A stretch of 33,326 nucleotides of DNA from assembly GCA_902779075.1 (NCBI GenBank), contig CACZAK010000038.1, positions 1 through 33,326 of the forward strand. Reading direction: 5' to 3'. Below, piece after piece: positions 14,501 through 22,316 of this stretch (the first letter of the stretch is position 1; each line of letters begins with the position of its first letter). Under the pieces are notes generated by a model. The model saw only the letters and a list, made by a program, of their open reading frames with translations. It did not search any database and had not been told where the DNA came from. A program made the translations under genes and the position numbers. The stretch is from an uncultured bacterium (GTDB lineage: Bacteria > Verrucomicrobiota > Kiritimatiellia > RFP12 > UBA1067).

Positions 14501-17470
14501 GGAGCGTATGCCGGCGGTGAGGGCGTAGAGCCAGGTGAGGCGGGAGTTCTGTGCGGTCGAATATAATTCGACCGTCGTGCCAGCAGTTTCCACCGGGCTT
14601 TCCCACATACGCTTCGCGGCGTTCCAGGTTTCGAGGCGGTAACCCGTGCAGGAGTAGGTATTGTTGCCCACGGTAACGGTGGCGGGCGCGGTGAAGCTCT
14701 TGCTCACGCCGTCGCCGCGAACGAGCCAGCTGCCCGCCTCATCGACCGTGACGACGCCGCCAGGCGATTCCACGGCGACCTCAACGAGGTTGCTTCCGCT
14801 GTAGCGTCCCGCGCCCGCGTAGAAGCGCATGTTGTCGATTTCCATGTTCTGCGCGATTTCAGCCTCCGTCAGCAGGCAGTCATAGAGGCGTACGGCGTAC
14901 ATCATGCCGGAAAACGAACGCTTCAAGCGATCTCCGGCAGCAGTCCATGCCGTACCGATACAATAGGAGTAATCGGCGATGTCGTTCTTGAACGTCCTGT
15001 TAACCCATGCCGGCGAAGCAGAGTTCACCATGCTGATCCTGTTGTAATCCACCAAGGCGTTGATGAAGCGTCCGTCCCAAATCAGAAAGTCGGTTTCGGA
15101 ATAGCCGCCGAAGTAGCCGTTCGGATTGAACCTGAGCAGATCGCCCCGGTCTGTCGCATACTTGCGGTAGGTGTAGATGTTGAAATTGTCGCCCCCTGTG
15201 TTATTGCCAAACGGAGACGGCCACTGCGAGGTCGCCGTCTGGAGCGATTCGTTGTAATCCGTCACGAGCTGCACCGTCACCTGACGGCCAAGGTGCAGCG
15301 TTGGCGTGACGAAGCAATCACCGCCCTCGAACCTGTAGCCCTTCGCCGTCCATGCGCCGGGAAGCGTTGCCTCGAACGTCTCGGGCGTCGCGTTGCCGCC
15401 AATCGAGCCGAGGTTCTTCCATGTCGTCGCGCTGTCGTCGTGCGCGACGCCGAGGCCCGCGTTGCGGATGCCGTCGAAGCCGAGGAGCAGCCCGCCCTGC
15501 ACGTAGTCGTCCGCGTCGATCTTCTTGACACCACTTGCAAGCCGCCAGTTCCACGTGATGCGCGCACCCGTGTTCGCCTCGCAGTTCGTGTAGGCAAAGG
15601 AGGTCCCCGCGACGACGCTGTCGAGAACCCACCTCTTCTGCGCCAAGTTGTAGAGCTCGAGCTTGTAGCCCGCGTTCGTGTAAACGCAGCCGTCGATCGT
15701 CACCTGCGCCGGAGCGGTGAACGTGTGGTTGCCGTTCACGTAGTACTGCCCGCTCGCCTCCGTCCCCTCTGCGCCGACGCGGTTGGACGCGACAAAGACC
15801 GTGCCGTTCGTGACGACGCCGCGGAAGCGCACCTCGTCAACGACGCGGTTCCACTTCAGCTCATCCGCATTGAGCGCCCTGGTGTACATTCTCACGGCGT
15901 GGTACGTACCCTTTACGTTGCGGTTCTGAGAGTTGTTGTCATTGTAGGGAACGCCACCCCAGGAGAACTGCATCGAGTTAATCGCACTTGTCTTGTTGCG
16001 GTTGCTTCCGGAGCCAAGCTCGGTCGTCTGCGTCATGTAGTTCCTGCCGTCGCCGAGAATGAACGCGAGATACTTGCCCTGCCAGCTTGCCAGCGAGGGG
16101 CGTGGACTGGTGGTATTGTTGCTGTCGGCGTAGTTGTCGGCCTTGAGGTACACGGTATCAGTCCTGCTGCCACCATTGTTGTTGATGAAGAGCGACGGAT
16201 TGTCGCCTGTCGTCCCCTGATGGAACAAGACCTTGAAATAGTTTTTGTTGCTGCCGTATGTCTGGTCGTTGATGTTGACGGTCGTGACGAACTCGACGGT
16301 GGGATACGTGCCGAGCGAGAGATTGGATACGAGGCGGGCGCAGACGTTGTTGTTGAAGTAGAAGCCGTTGACCGTCCAGTTGCCTTCGGTCGTCTCCGCG
16401 TTTTTGTAGTAGAACTTCGCGTCTGGCCCACTTGAGATGAGGTTCTTCCAGGTGCGCGTCGTGAAATCGTGCGGAAGGTTCGCGCCCGCGTTGCGGATGC
16501 CGTCGAAGTTTCCGATAAGGCCGGTCTGAACATACGCGCTTGGCTCCATAAGCGTCGCGCCGGCGGGGAAGTTCGGCACGACGATCTCCGCATGTCTGTC
16601 GGCCTCCGCAATGAGCGCGACGAGGGCGGTCTTCATCGCGCCGCCGCGGTTGGTTGTGATTTCGTCCACGCCCTTCTCCGCGAGCGCAAACGCCTGCGCG
16701 TCGTTGTCGCACGTCCAAACCGCGAACGCATAGCCAGCAGCCTTCACGGCGGCGACGTCCTCGGCGGAGAAGTTGGCGGTATAGACAACGTCAACGCCCG
16801 TCGCGTTGTAGGTCTGGATGTCTGAAATCAGCCCCGCTCCCGTGTAGGAGCTGCCCGAATAAAGCAGCCACGCCTCGTAGTCCGGGAGGGCCGTGCGGAT
16901 TTCCCTGATAAGCGAATGGGTAAACGCGATGAACACCACGCGGTCGGCCGTCGCAAGCGGCTGCGCCTTTACCACCTCAACGACGTTCGAGACAAGGTTG
17001 TTCGCGCCGTTGCCCTTCAGTTCGATGATGCAGCGCGTCGTGGAGTTCATGGAGAGGAGCGCGAGATAGTCCTCGAGCTTCGGAAGCGTCTCGCCTTCCC
17101 ATTCCGTGCCGATCCACGAGCCAAACGCGCCCACGCGCACGTCCTTGAGGTCGTTCCACGAAGAGGCGGTGACGGTGAGGTTCGTGCCGGAGCCGGCCGT
17201 GCGACCTGTCGTCGAGTCGTGGATGATCACTGGCACGCCGTCCGACGTGCAATATACGTCGCACTCGACGCCCTCGACGCCGCGCTCGAACGCAAGGCGG
17301 AACGCCGCCATCGTGTTCTCGGGGCGGTCGTTCGACTCGCCGCGGTGCGACATGATGCGCGGCATCGCAATGTCGGCGAACAGCGGCGACGATGCTGTAG
17401 CCAGGCAAACTGCGAGCGTTGCCGCTAATTTGCGAACAAAGACTTTGCCCGTTATTGACTTGTTATTCAT
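11540..17470 (-). CDS. Giant exported protein: glycerophosphodiesterase domain, three LamG-type units, PA14-like region, beta-helix
   Basis: 1976 aa with a signal peptide ending near SSPLFA. Residues about 37-285 form a GDPD (glycerophosphodiester phosphodiesterase) TIM barrel: SHRGESNDRPENT, VEGVECDVYCTSDG, PVIIHD and CIIELKGN supply the catalytic His, Glu, Asp and Lys. Three units of about 342 aa then start near 313, 655 and 997, each opening with a YVQ-GL-...-DGIRN-G motif, continuing as a LamG-like jelly roll and closing with an Ig-like linker ending in TW-W/Y. A WTGLGDASDLLDPSNW segment, a PA14-like region (about 1390-1530) and a beta-helix with T-V-x-N-G-A-type repeats follow. It ends in a hydrophobic tail, SGFTLIVQ. 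Start chosen at 17470 because GAAAGGAAAC precedes it, although the frame is open to 17500. Lies 13 nt after the AAA-ATPase gene. Confidence 0.85.
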   Translation of the reverse strand: MNNKSITGKVFVRKLAATLAVCLATASSPLFADIAMPRIMSHRGESNDRPENTMAAFRLAFERGVEGVECDVYCTSDGVPVIIHDSTTGRTAGSGTNLTVTASSWNDLKDVRVGAFGSWIGTEWEGETLPKLEDYLALLSMNSTTRCIIELKGNGANNLVSNVVEVVKAQPLATADRVVFIAFTHSLIREIRTALPDYEAWLLYSGSSYTGAGLISDIQTYNATGVDVVYTANFSAEDVAAVKAAGYAFAVWTCDNDAQAFALAEKGVDEITTNRGGAMKTALVALIAEADRHAEIVVPNFPAGATLMEPSAYVQTGLIGNFDGIRNAGANLPHDFTTRTWKNLISSGPDAKFYYKNAETTEGNWTVNGFYFNNNVCARLVSNLSLGTYPTVEFVTTVNINDQTYGSNKNYFKVLFHQGTTGDNPSLFINNNGGSRTDTVYLKADNYADSNNTTSPRPSLASWQGKYLAFILGDGRNYMTQTTELGSGSNRNKTSAINSMQFSWGGVPYNDNNSQNRNVKGTYHAVRMYTRALNADELKWNRVVDEVRFRGVVTNGTVFVASNRVGAEGTEASGQYYVNGNHTFTAPAQVTIDGCVYTNAGYKLELYNLAQKRWVLDSVVAGTSFAYTNCEANTGARITWNWRLASGVKKIDADDYVQGGLLLGFDGIRNAGLGVAHDDSATTWKNLGSIGGNATPETFEATLPGAWTAKGYRFEGGDCFVTPTLHLGRQVTVQLVTDYNESLQTATSQWPSPFGNNTGGDNFNIYTYRKYATDRGDLLRFNPNGYFGGYSETDFLIWDGRFINALVDYNRISMVNSASPAWVNRTFKNDIADYSYCIGTAWTAAGDRLKRSFSGMMYAVRLYDCLLTEAEIAQNMEIDNMRFYAGAGRYSGSNLVEVAVESPGGVVTVDEAGSWLVRGDGVSKSFTAPATVTVGNNTYSCTGYRLETWNAAKRMWESPVETAGTTVELYSTAQNSRLTWLYALTAGIRSAADYDVQDYVQKGLVANYDGIRNLGPGNGHATMAQRWRDSSYRDVPMIGASNTAHKAWVGFGHHFTATENSTFRTTEPIDLGYSFSIQAVMDAPPGSGQTAGRSGKYWPTYFGASENDHGMFTDKVGTELAWKMDNFFYDNNNSYPRAKLQNFGGQYINAVVDGTSANKVYLSQTTVLGSGVTDKKKKQVNGQTWSIGGPNSDDISMITPRTINGDYYAFRIYNRALTEAELAHNRTVDEIRYRGNFTNANVTVVCEVPFEGVEAPVAIPAGDYEVTGSFTFTAGGLAVGGSTLPVRYTVETWDGSAWGEPEEHDGGSYTYTAGAKVRLTWKWADPTVPVKATWTGLGDASDLLDPSNWSCVNAGGETIAAAPTNVTTVVIDGTTGFSIPEGVTTFPWKEIKFGAPDAHVATRCGSYKLNSNANLGDTPLGMFNVLSPAQTSLANLNGGGTSWQTSYLKTSRVRYDGWFYVTAAQAGTWTVTQMFDDYYGFAIDGEWVVANPSYVNSMTATVDVPEGWHRFTIICGDSTGGYGSTDTSCVFVNGVQTPMSISWGGTAVTFTESNFTFGSEGSTVTLTNDCDWSALGNVLVANGATIDLNGHNLTLASVSADAIGAAITNSNDAVLSTVTFVAGEGETVVNNGAAICGNVKVVKKGAGTYYAYANACNYSGGTFIDEGKAQPPDGSGADTLYSYDQFKAFGTNEIIVASNAVFDIRANYAYRSRVVLAGGTLTNSKADMTKTTWGGSGIGRLEADSYLQVAQHIVFGDVNGQGDMDLGGHTLTVNIGGSPKYLYLRCAKIENGKIDITQGGWLQVVNACVATNVDFKVKCALNIGKTLNVRDYEAAWASNTKTHNAGTAALNVYGTFIPAAGQKFYGCTMQDGSTIDLSGATGAFSTLSYYTGGSTNIKFAANANVTVNLAGRTDLRTIVKSENPFVVTWPEGLGPAASVTFEVDAETRRNHFKIVRDDERNGLRLVRASGFTLIVQ

Positions 17471-17483
17471 TTTGTTTCCTTTC

Positions 17484-19109
17484 TCAATGTGGTTCGACAA
17501 TCGGCATGTCGATGTTGCGTTTCTTGGGGTTGAAGTTGATTCCGATGAGCGTGACGGGCCTAGGACCGCCCGCCCACTTCGCCGCGTAGTCGCGCTCGCG
17601 AATCTGCCGTATCGCCGCCTTCGCGCTCTTGCGGTACTTGAACTCGAACACGTAAACTGCGGACGGCATCTCGATCACGGCGTCTGCGTAGCCGAACATG
17701 GACGCGACCTCCGGCTGCGGGTTGGCCCCCGTCATGGACGCGAAAAGCAGGAAGTAGCGCTTCGCCTCCGCTTCGTTCCTGATGCGCCAGTCCGGCGGGA
17801 TCGAGGCATAGAGCCTGAAGAGCGATTCGCAGACATAGCCTTTCCAGTCTCCGGAGGAAATCTGCCGCTTCGCAACGTCGACGAGCGTGTTGAAGGTGCC
17901 CTCCCTCAACCCCATCACCTGCGAGAGGTAACCGCGCTTCAGCGCCTCGCGCACCTCAAGGTTCGGCGGCGCGAGGACGTATGAGGCGCTTCCGATGATC
18001 TGCCCGTCGGAATCGCGAGGCGGCGGTATCACGTCCTTGATCGTCAGGTAACCGCCCTGGTACAGAAGCGACTCCATCGGCAGCGTCTCGGCATCGCAAA
18101 CGTCAAGCGTCATCGCGTCGGCGGGCACGTTCTCCAGATCCTCCGGCATCTTGCCTGCCTTCTTGATGCGGTCGATGATGAGCGACGCCTGGCCCGTCGA
18201 TTCCCAGTAGCCCTTAAGCTTGCCATCCTCAAGCGCGCTGCCGAGCGACACCGGATTGCACACGCGATCCTTCGAGTCGGGAGAAAACCTGTAGCCGTCG
18301 TACCAGGAGAGAATCGACCTCTTTGCCTCGGCGAAGCCCATGCCGTTCTTCGCGCCGAGCATTTCGACGTTCTCTCGCAACGGACCGTCCAGCTCCTTCG
18401 GCGTGTAGCCGAGGAGTGTCGCAAAGCGTGCGTCCATTGAGCGGTCCTTCAGGTGGTTCAGGCCGGAGAAAACTGAAAGTTTCGTCAGTTTCGTGACACC
18501 AGTCATCAGCAGGAACCGGATCGTGGCGGAGTTGGCTTTCAGCTTCTCGTAGAAGTCGTGCAGGTCCGAGCGCACCTTGTTTAGCGTCTTGACGTCGTTA
18601 AGAAACTTTGCGACTGGCTCGTCATACTCGTCGATGAGGACGACAATCTTCTTCGTCGGCGACTTCGCGGCCGCCGCCACAAGGAAATCGTCGAACTGAC
18701 CTGATATGTCGCCCTCGTTCCTGTACGGGACGCCCGCCTGCGCGCAAAGACGCCGAACGAGCTTGCGCAGCTGCTCGCGGAACAGTTCGTACGTGCTGCC
18801 CACGGCCTTGGTCATCGTGAAACTGTACACGGGCGTCGGCGTCTTCCACCCTTCCCACGGCAGCTTGTCGATTGCGAGGCCCTTGAAGAGGTCGCGCCGT
18901 CCCTCGAACATCGCCTTGAGCGTGGAGAGCATGAGCGACTTGCCGAACCGACGCGGACGCGCGATGAAGAGCTGCGCGTCCGCCTTGTGACGTGCTAGTT
19001 CGTAGAGAAGTGCCGTCTTGTCGACGTACTTTCCGCTTTCGCTCGTGATCAGCGTCTCGAAGTCGAACGTCCCCGTCGTCGGGACCTTTATGGGCTTGGT
19101 TCTGCGCAT
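17484..19109 (-). CDS. AAA-ATPase-like protein with C-terminal PD-(D/E)XK nuclease domain (AAA-ATPase_like/PDDEXK_9)
   Basis: 541 aa, cytoplasmic. The N-terminal P-loop ATPase has the family's atypical Walker A RPRRFGKS (residues 51-58) after YVDKT, and Walker B IVVLIDEYDEP near residue 155. The C-terminal nuclease-like domain shows YADAVIE (about 473) and FEFKYRKS (about 488), the Asp and Glu-x-Lys of PD-(D/E)XK enzymes. The family is expanded in gut bacteria and its biological role is not established. The frame is open to 19256, but the first sensible ATG is 19109, 7 nt after a -10 box and without a ribosome site, so the mRNA is probably leaderless. It is directly upstream of the giant GDPD protein gene. 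A decayed paralog lies at 28374-29890. Confidence 0.9.
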   Translation of the reverse strand: MRRTKPIKVPTTGTFDFETLITSESGKYVDKTALLYELARHKADAQLFIARPRRFGKSLMLSTLKAMFEGRRDLFKGLAIDKLPWEGWKTPTPVYSFTMTKAVGSTYELFREQLRKLVRRLCAQAGVPYRNEGDISGQFDDFLVAAAAKSPTKKIVVLIDEYDEPVAKFLNDVKTLNKVRSDLHDFYEKLKANSATIRFLLMTGVTKLTKLSVFSGLNHLKDRSMDARFATLLGYTPKELDGPLRENVEMLGAKNGMGFAEAKRSILSWYDGYRFSPDSKDRVCNPVSLGSALEDGKLKGYWESTGQASLIIDRIKKAGKMPEDLENVPADAMTLDVCDAETLPMESLLYQGGYLTIKDVIPPPRDSDGQIIGSASYVLAPPNLEVREALKRGYLSQVMGLREGTFNTLVDVAKRQISSGDWKGYVCESLFRLYASIPPDWRIRNEAEAKRYFLLFASMTGANPQPEVASMFGYADAVIEMPSAVYVFEFKYRKSAKAAIRQIRERDYAAKWAGGPRPVTLIGINFNPKKRNIDMPIVEPH

Positions 19110-19116
19110 GGCAATA

Positions 19117-19125
19117 ATTTTACCA
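19117..19125 (-). promoter_or_regulatory. Leaderless-type promoter of the AAA-ATPase gene
   Basis: On the minus strand TGG-TAAAAT ends at 19117, seven nucleotides before ATG 19109. Transcription would begin at or next to the start codon. Confidence 0.55.
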
Positions 19126-19153
19126 TAAATCCCCCCGTCTGTGGGGTAAAATA

Positions 19154-19162
19154 TGATATAAT
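19154..19162 (+). promoter_or_regulatory. Promoter of the exported phosphatase-family gene
   Basis: TGA-TATAAT (-10 at 19157-19162) faces right, 27 nt before the ATG, with AAAAGGAAAC as ribosome site. It is divergent from the AAA-ATPase promoter, with only about 30 nt between the two -10 boxes. Confidence 0.6.
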
Positions 19163-19189
19163 TTTCGCCGCCAATCAAAAGGAAACCAC

Positions 19190-20161
19190 ATGAAAAGACT
19201 AGTCCTGATCGCCGCACTCGCAGCCGCCATCCTGCATGTCGGATGCTCACCCGCAAAGCGCGAAGCCGCGTCCATGCGCGTCGGCTCCTACAACATCCGC
19301 CTCTCGGCCGGCGACCTCGGCACGCCCAACGCCTGGACGAACCGCCAGCACGACCTCGTCGCGCTCATCCGCAAACTCGACCTAGATGCGATCGGTTTCC
19401 AAGAGGTCCGTCCCGACCAGGCCGAATTCCTCGACGCCTCCTTCCCCGAGTACGCGAAGTACGGCGAGCACCGCGGCGCGGACCGCGTGAGCGACGAGGC
19501 TTCATCGATCTACTTCCGCACTAACCGTTTCGAATGCATCAAGGGCGGAACCTTCTGGCTCTCCGAGACGCCAGACGTGCCCGGGGTCAAGGGATGGGAC
19601 GCGGCCTGTCCGCGCGTCTGCAGCTGGGCGCTCCTCAAGGACCGCCGCACTGGCAAGCAGTTCTGCTTTGCGAACACGCATACGGACCACATCTCGGCCC
19701 TCGCGCGCAAGGAGGGCATGCTGCTCATCATCCGGCGCATGAAGGAATTCGCGCCAGCCGACACGCCCATCGTGTTCACCGGCGACCACAACTGCCGTGA
19801 GACAGAGGAGCCGGCGCAGGCCGTATCGAAGATCCTGAAGAACGCGCTCTACGAATCGGAGACGCCGCCCGAAGGCCCCTGGCGCACGTTCTCCGGCTGG
19901 CAGTGGCGCGACCACGAGTATTCCGCCGTGGACGCGATGAAGCTCCAGCCGCATGTCCGTAACGCGCGCAAGGGCTCGCCCGACGCCGACAAGAGGAAGA
20001 ACGGAGGATACGTGTGGGAGGACTGCGGACCGCGCATCGACTACATCTACGTGTCGCCCGGCGTGAAGGTGAAGCGCTACGCCACGCACGCCGACCCGCG
20101 TCCCGGCACGCACCTCTACCCTTCCGACCACTTCCCCCTCACCGCCGAAATAGAACTCTAA
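19190..20161 (+). CDS. Exported endonuclease/exonuclease/phosphatase (EEP) family protein
   Basis: 323 aa. A signal peptide of about 18 residues ends in LHVGC, a weak lipobox, so this is a possible lipoprotein. The EEP (DNase I-like) fold is shown by SYNIRL (Asn), IGFQEVRPDQ (catalytic Glu), NTHTDH, VFTGDHNC (Asp-x-Asn) and the C-terminal YPSDHFPL (catalytic Asp-His). Members hydrolyse phosphodiester or phosphomonoester bonds in nucleic acids, phosphoinositides or sphingomyelin; the substrate cannot be read from sequence. Export rules out an intracellular DNA-repair role. Divergent from the AAA-ATPase/GDPD pair; both outward units thus include an exported phosphodiesterase-type enzyme, which may or may not be coincidence. 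Confidence 0.88.
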   Translation: MKRLVLIAALAAAILHVGCSPAKREAASMRVGSYNIRLSAGDLGTPNAWTNRQHDLVALIRKLDLDAIGFQEVRPDQAEFLDASFPEYAKYGEHRGADRVSDEASSIYFRTNRFECIKGGTFWLSETPDVPGVKGWDAACPRVCSWALLKDRRTGKQFCFANTHTDHISALARKEGMLLIIRRMKEFAPADTPIVFTGDHNCRETEEPAQAVSKILKNALYESETPPEGPWRTFSGWQWRDHEYSAVDAMKLQPHVRNARKGSPDADKRKNGGYVWEDCGPRIDYIYVSPGVKVKRYATHADPRPGTHLYPSDHFPLTAEIEL

Positions 20162-20197
20162 CCTGTCCCCCCTAAAAGCGTCGGTGAAAGTCTTACG

Positions 20198-20307
20198 TTG
20201 CTTTCGCTGCTGGGAGATTAGGAGTCTCGGAGTTGAGGAGAATATTATAAATTCTCCCATCTTCTCCCAGCCTCCAAAACTCTGAAACTCCCAATAGCGA
20301 AAGCAAG
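20198..20307. repeat. Compound inverted repeat (about 110 bp)
   Basis: Left arm TTGCTTTCGCTGCTGGGAG (20198-20216) is inverted against the right-arm end at 20285-20307, with imperfect complementarity continuing inward through G/A-rich and C/T-rich stretches around an AT-rich centre (AATATTATAAATT). The right 23 bp equal the reverse complement of 7705-7727. Looks like a small non-autonomous, hairpin-forming dispersed element. No transposase is nearby. Confidence 0.7.
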
Positions 20308-20308
20308 A

Positions 20309-20355
20309 AGAGTTTTCTCTGCGCTCTCTGCTTCTCTGCGCCTCTGCGTGAGACT
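20309..20355. repeat. CTCTGCG-type simple repeat
   Basis: Degenerate tandem copies of CTCTGCG/CTCTGCTT run from GTTTTCTCTGCGCTCTCTGC to CCTCTGCGTGAG. With the adjoining inverted repeat it fills the 20162-20390 gene-free interval; nothing coding is seen there. Confidence 0.6.
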
Positions 20356-20390
20356 ATCGTTTGGTGTCCAATGTATTTTTGAGCATCGAC

Positions 20391-21116
20391 TTAGTGTTCG
20401 GTTCGGTCTAGGAGGTCTTCGTAGAACGCGGCGTTTGCCGCAGCGAAGTATGGCATGACGAATATGCCCGCGAGTCCCCACGTTACGAACACGAGCAGGA
20501 ACCAGCCAATAAACGAGCAGTCCAGCCAGGCAAGCCGCCAGCGATGTCCGTACATGAGCTTCTTAGATTCCTGAATCGCCCGCCATGGCGTCCAGTCCGG
20601 GTTGTCCGCAAGCAGGTAAAACGCCATGCGGTATGAATACGATGCGCAGATGCCCGGGACGATGAGCAGAAGCGACCAGAGGAAGACCAGCAGCGCGCGC
20701 AGCAAACCCAGCGAAGCCGTGCGAACAGGCCAGCGGAATCCCGAGAACACCTGAAATGCCGTCGCCCCGCCGCGCATGACTGAAATGGCAATCACGGCGC
20801 AGCCAAACGCGAGGATTCCGTTCCACAGCGTCTTCGCAACAAATACGGCAACTCCGTATACTGGATCAATCTGCGGGATTGTAATCGAGCCGAACGCCTT
20901 TTCATGCTCTGGTTCAAGCACTAGGCCCATCTGGTCGATGAAATCGAGGGCGGGGACGTTTACGACAAAGCCCTGCCAAAGCCCAAACTGCCGGATTGCC
21001 ACGTCGACTAGCGTGCCAAGCATGAAGACCAATGCGAAGCCTGCGATTATGGGCAGTAACCCGCCCTCCTTCATCTTGCCCCAAGCGGTGGTGCGTATTT
21101 CGTAGGACGTCGGCAT
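20391..21116 (-). CDS. DUF975-like integral membrane protein
   Basis: 241 aa with about five to six hydrophobic segments (LLPIIAGFALVFMLGTLV, GILAFGCAVIAISVM, LLRALLVFLWSLLLIVPGI, SFIGWFLLVFVTWGLAGIFV). The conserved core YSYRMAFYLLADNP...A...SKKLMYGHRW and the end MPYFAAANAAFYEDL match the DUF975 family of inner-membrane proteins of unknown function. Start set at ATG 21116, one nucleotide after the pyrB stop (TAA-C-ATG), so translation is probably coupled to pyrB; the frame is open further upstream, but that would overlap pyrB. Confidence 0.8.
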   Translation of the reverse strand: MPTSYEIRTTAWGKMKEGGLLPIIAGFALVFMLGTLVDVAIRQFGLWQGFVVNVPALDFIDQMGLVLEPEHEKAFGSITIPQIDPVYGVAVFVAKTLWNGILAFGCAVIAISVMRGGATAFQVFSGFRWPVRTASLGLLRALLVFLWSLLLIVPGICASYSYRMAFYLLADNPDWTPWRAIQESKKLMYGHRWRLAWLDCSFIGWFLLVFVTWGLAGIFVMPYFAAANAAFYEDLLDRTEH

Positions 21117-21117
21117 G

Positions 21118-22194
21118 TTACGCTCCGAAGCACATGATCTGCTTTTCAAAGCCGAACGTCATCGCGATCAGCGCGGAGCGGATCCACATGCCGTTACGCA
21201 TCTGGCGCCAGTACATCGCGCGCGGGTCGTGGTCGCAGCACGTGGCGATCTCGTCGCGGCGCGGCAGCGGGTGCATGATGATGCCGTCCTTCGGCAGGAG
21301 CTTCAGCTCCTCCGCGCCGAACTTGAAGAGATGCGTGTCGATGCGCGCGGACTCGCCCTTCGACTGGTCCCACTCGTCCTGGATGCGCGTCATGTAGACG
21401 GCGTCCGACACCTTCACGGCGGCGCGGAGGTCGCTGGACACTTCGTACTTCACGCCCTTCGCGTCGAGGATCTCCAGCACGTCCGCCGGCACCTGCAGCT
21501 GCTGCGGGGCAACGAACACCTGGCGGATGTTCTCGAAGTTCGTGAGGAGGTAGCTGAGCGAACGCACGGTACGTCCGCGCAGGAGGTCGCCGCAGAACGT
21601 GACGGTGCGGTCCTTGAGGCCGCCCTTCGTCTCGAATGAGCGGAGGAGCGTGTAGATGTCGAGCAACGCCTGCGTGGGGTGCTGGTCCTTGCCGGAGCCT
21701 GCGTTGAGGATCGGGATCGGACGCGATGAGTTCGAAAGCTCCCACGCCATGTGCTCGGCGAGCCCCTTCTCCGGCGTGCGCATGATGATCATGTCGAAGT
21801 AACTGGAAAAGGTACGGATGGAGTCCTCCTTCGACTCGCCCTTGAACTCGCTCGACGTGGCCGCGTCGCGCACGCTGCCCGTCGTGAGGCCGAGGATCTG
21901 GCAGGCGGCGAGGTGGCTCAGGAACGTGCGGGAACTGGGCTGCGAGAAGTACAGCATCGCGCGCTTGTGCGGGAGGAGCGACTTGAGGTAGAGCGCCCCT
22001 TCCTTACTTTTTGCCATGAAGCGGATACGGTTCGCGAGTGCTGCAAGGCGCTCCAGCAGACCGCGGTCGAATTGCTGCGCGAACAGCGTATGGTACGGCG
22101 TATCGGGTATAGCGTCGTTTTCCAAATAGGGACGCTTCGCCTCGAGCGGAAGCCGCTCGAATTCCTCCCATGCGATTTCAGTTAGTTTTGCCAT
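21118..22194 (-). CDS. pyrB: Aspartate carbamoyltransferase, catalytic subunit
   Basis: Condenses carbamoyl phosphate and aspartate in the second step of pyrimidine synthesis (358 aa, longer than the roughly 310 aa of the enteric enzyme). Carbamoyl-phosphate motif QPSSRTFLSHLAA, then GKDQHPTQALLDIYTL, FCGDLLRGRTVRSL and the aspartate-site IIMHPLPRRDEI identify it and separate it from ornithine carbamoyltransferase. No PyrI regulatory gene adjoins it. Start at ATG 22194, preceded by AAAAAGGAAC; the frame extends to 22257 but lacks a better start. A DUF975 membrane protein follows in the same transcript. Promoter at 22229-22257. Confidence 0.93.
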   Translation of the reverse strand: MAKLTEIAWEEFERLPLEAKRPYLENDAIPDTPYHTLFAQQFDRGLLERLAALANRIRFMAKSKEGALYLKSLLPHKRAMLYFSQPSSRTFLSHLAACQILGLTTGSVRDAATSSEFKGESKEDSIRTFSSYFDMIIMRTPEKGLAEHMAWELSNSSRPIPILNAGSGKDQHPTQALLDIYTLLRSFETKGGLKDRTVTFCGDLLRGRTVRSLSYLLTNFENIRQVFVAPQQLQVPADVLEILDAKGVKYEVSSDLRAAVKVSDAVYMTRIQDEWDQSKGESARIDTHLFKFGAEELKLLPKDGIIMHPLPRRDEIATCCDHDPRAMYWRQMRNGMWIRSALIAMTFGFEKQIMCFGA

Positions 22195-22228
22195 TGCCGT
22201 TCCTTTTTGTTCCAGATGAGACACCGTT

Positions 22229-22257
22229 AGTATGCCAAATCCTCGCCCACAACGCAA
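22229..22257 (-). promoter_or_regulatory. pyrB promoter
   Basis: On the minus strand TTGCGT (22257-22252), 17-nt spacer, CATACT (22234-22229) preceded by TGG. The preceding GGATTTGG is identical to that at the purF promoter. Confidence 0.6.
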
Positions 22258-22301
22258 GGGGAAACCATCTCATGTTTGACGTGCACGTAACCACCAGGTT
22301 T

Positions 22302-22310
22302 TGATATACT
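22302..22310 (+). promoter_or_regulatory. Leaderless-type promoter of the double-metzincin gene
   Basis: TGA-TATACT has its -10 at 22305-22310, followed by six nucleotides (ACGCGC) and then ATG 22317. There is no room for a ribosome-binding site, so the transcript would start at the ATG. A TTGACG at 22276 is 23 nt away, too far for a normal -35. Confidence 0.6.
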
Positions 22311-22316
22311 ACGCGC

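Noticed and set aside
17471..17500. Upstream start (17500) for the giant GDPD protein
   Set aside because: It would overlap the AAA-ATPase stop and place ten polar residues before the signal peptide; AAAGGAAAC immediately precedes ATG 17470.
19110..19256. Longer N-terminus for the AAA-ATPase (start at 19256)
   Set aside because: The extra 49 residues cover both divergent promoters and overlap the EEP gene; the paralog starts at the equivalent of the shorter form.
22195..22257. Longer N-terminus for PyrB (start at 22257)
   Set aside because: It would cross the candidate promoter, and AAAAAGGAAC sits correctly for ATG 22194.
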